NCBI GenBank assembly: GCA_002452635.1
Contig: DKEU01000229.1
Location: forward strand, 1-13,413
DNA length: 13,413 nucleotides
Direction: 5' to 3'
From: Desulfovibrionaceae bacterium UBA6814
GTDB taxonomy: Bacteria > Desulfobacterota > Desulfovibrionia > Desulfovibrionales > Desulfovibrionaceae
Shown: positions 12,947 to 13,413 of the stretch, piece by piece
How positions within the stretch are numbered: position 1 is the stretch's first letter
Layout of the letters: every line of letters starts with the position of its first letter
Notes under the pieces: generated by a model
Database searches by the model: none
What the model was told of the DNA's origin: nothing
Seen by the model: the letters and a program-made list of their open reading frames with translations, nothing else
Made by a program: the position numbers and the translations under genes

Positions 12947-13413
12947 TATGCGACATACCTTGCGTGGATAAGAGTGTTCAGGGTGCGCTTGGGCACGTGG
13001 TGCACCCGGGCGTCGTCGCGCCAGTAGCGGATGGCCCCGCGGTCCGTGGGCTCGTCAACGTCCTCCACCACCACCTTCTCCTTGGGCGCGCCCAGGGCCA
13101 GGACCAGGAGGATGGCCAGATGCTCGGGCAGCTCCAGGATCCCGGCCAGGGACGTGCGGTCCACCGAGGCCAGGATGCAGCCGCCCAGGCCCTTGGAGGC
13201 CGCGCCCAGCATGATGGTCTGGGCCATGATGCCATGGTCCCACTCCACCTTCTCGGCCACCCGCTTGTCGTGCAGCAGCACCACGTAGGCCGAGGGGCGC
13301 TCGCCCTCGTCCGGCCCCGGCCAGTCCTTGAGGTAGGCGGCCCAGGCCAGGGTGGAGTAGATGCGGCTGCACATGGCCGGGTCGTTGGCCACCACGAACT
13401 TGAGGGGCTGGAA
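12946..13413 (-). CDS. Nitroreductase-family oxidoreductase (5' part outside window)
   Basis: The visible 155 residues run from the right edge to the TAA at 12946-12948, so the start codon and first residues are missing. The fragment opens FQPLKFVVANDPAM, matching the N-Q-P-W/L-K-F segment of FMN-dependent nitroreductases. It continues with STLAWAAYLKDWPGPDEG. The segment HGIMAQTIMLGAASKGLGGCILASVDR matches the helix-turn that packs around the flavin. ILLVLALGAPKE is the usual C-terminal strand with the G-x-P turn. These are dimeric soluble flavoenzymes that reduce varied substrates with NAD(P)H; the physiological substrate is not evident. The gene is the first visible member of the rsfS-gpmI group, overlapping rsfS by one base. 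Confidence 0.82.
   Translation of the reverse strand, partial: FQPLKFVVANDPAMCSRIYSTLAWAAYLKDWPGPDEGERPSAYVVLLHDKRVAEKVEWDHGIMAQTIMLGAASKGLGGCILASVDRTSLAGILELPEHLAILLVLALGAPKEKVVVEDVDEPTDRGAIRYWRDDARVHHVPKRTLNTLIHARYVA

Overview
This window comes from a bacterial chromosome with very high GC content (most coding lines look about 70-75% G+C). Gene density is high, start codons are often GTG, and genes are packed as 1-23 nt overlaps. The gene mix (a surface-glycan cassette beside a nitroreductase / RsfS / GpmI housekeeping cluster) and the codon style suggest a Desulfovibrio-like Deltaproteobacterium (Desulfobacterota). That taxonomic guess is inference, because no rRNA or lineage-specific marker is present.

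Left part, + strand (1-6832): one tightly packed transcription unit. It holds the 3' end of a D-2-hydroxyacid dehydrogenase, a HAD-superfamily phosphatase, a membrane-anchored SGNH-type protein resembling polysaccharide O-acyltransferases, a GT4 glycosyltransferase, a GT9 (heptosyltransferase-type) glycosyltransferase, a second GT4 enzyme, and a 507-residue protein of unrecognised family that may be another GT-B-like transferase. Together they look like the assembly and decoration genes of an LPS core, O-antigen or other surface glycan. Between the HAD and SGNH genes is a small scar: the last codons of the HAD gene occur twice, 75 nt apart, around an A/T-rich insert. The second copy carries the ribosome-binding site and a probable CTG start for the SGNH gene.

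Middle (about 6833-9190): an abrupt AT-rich island (18% and 40% G+C in two 60-nt lines counted by eye) with a single - strand gene of 730 codons. It is an RloC-type protein: AAA_13/ABC ATPase head, coiled coils, a CPFC zinc-hook motif, and a C-terminal HEPN/anticodon-nuclease-like region. It is the clearest horizontally acquired element and the likely anti-phage or stress-triggered defence gene of the window. The island lies between two converging gene sets, and its AT-rich DNA supplies the last codons and stop of the flanking glycosyltransferase gene.

Right part, - strand (9144-13413), in transcription order from the right edge: a nitroreductase-like gene (its 5' part is outside the window), RsfS (ribosomal silencing factor) with a roughly 185-residue Lys/Ala/Pro/Gly-rich histone-H1-like N-terminal tail, GpmI (cofactor-independent phosphoglycerate mutase), a small double-CxxC zinc-ribbon protein and a glycosyltransferase. 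These genes are nearly contiguous and probably co-transcribed. Because rloC lies downstream in the same orientation, read-through into it is possible.

No stretch longer than 300 nt lacks a gene. I saw no rRNA, tRNA, CRISPR array, transposase or integrase.
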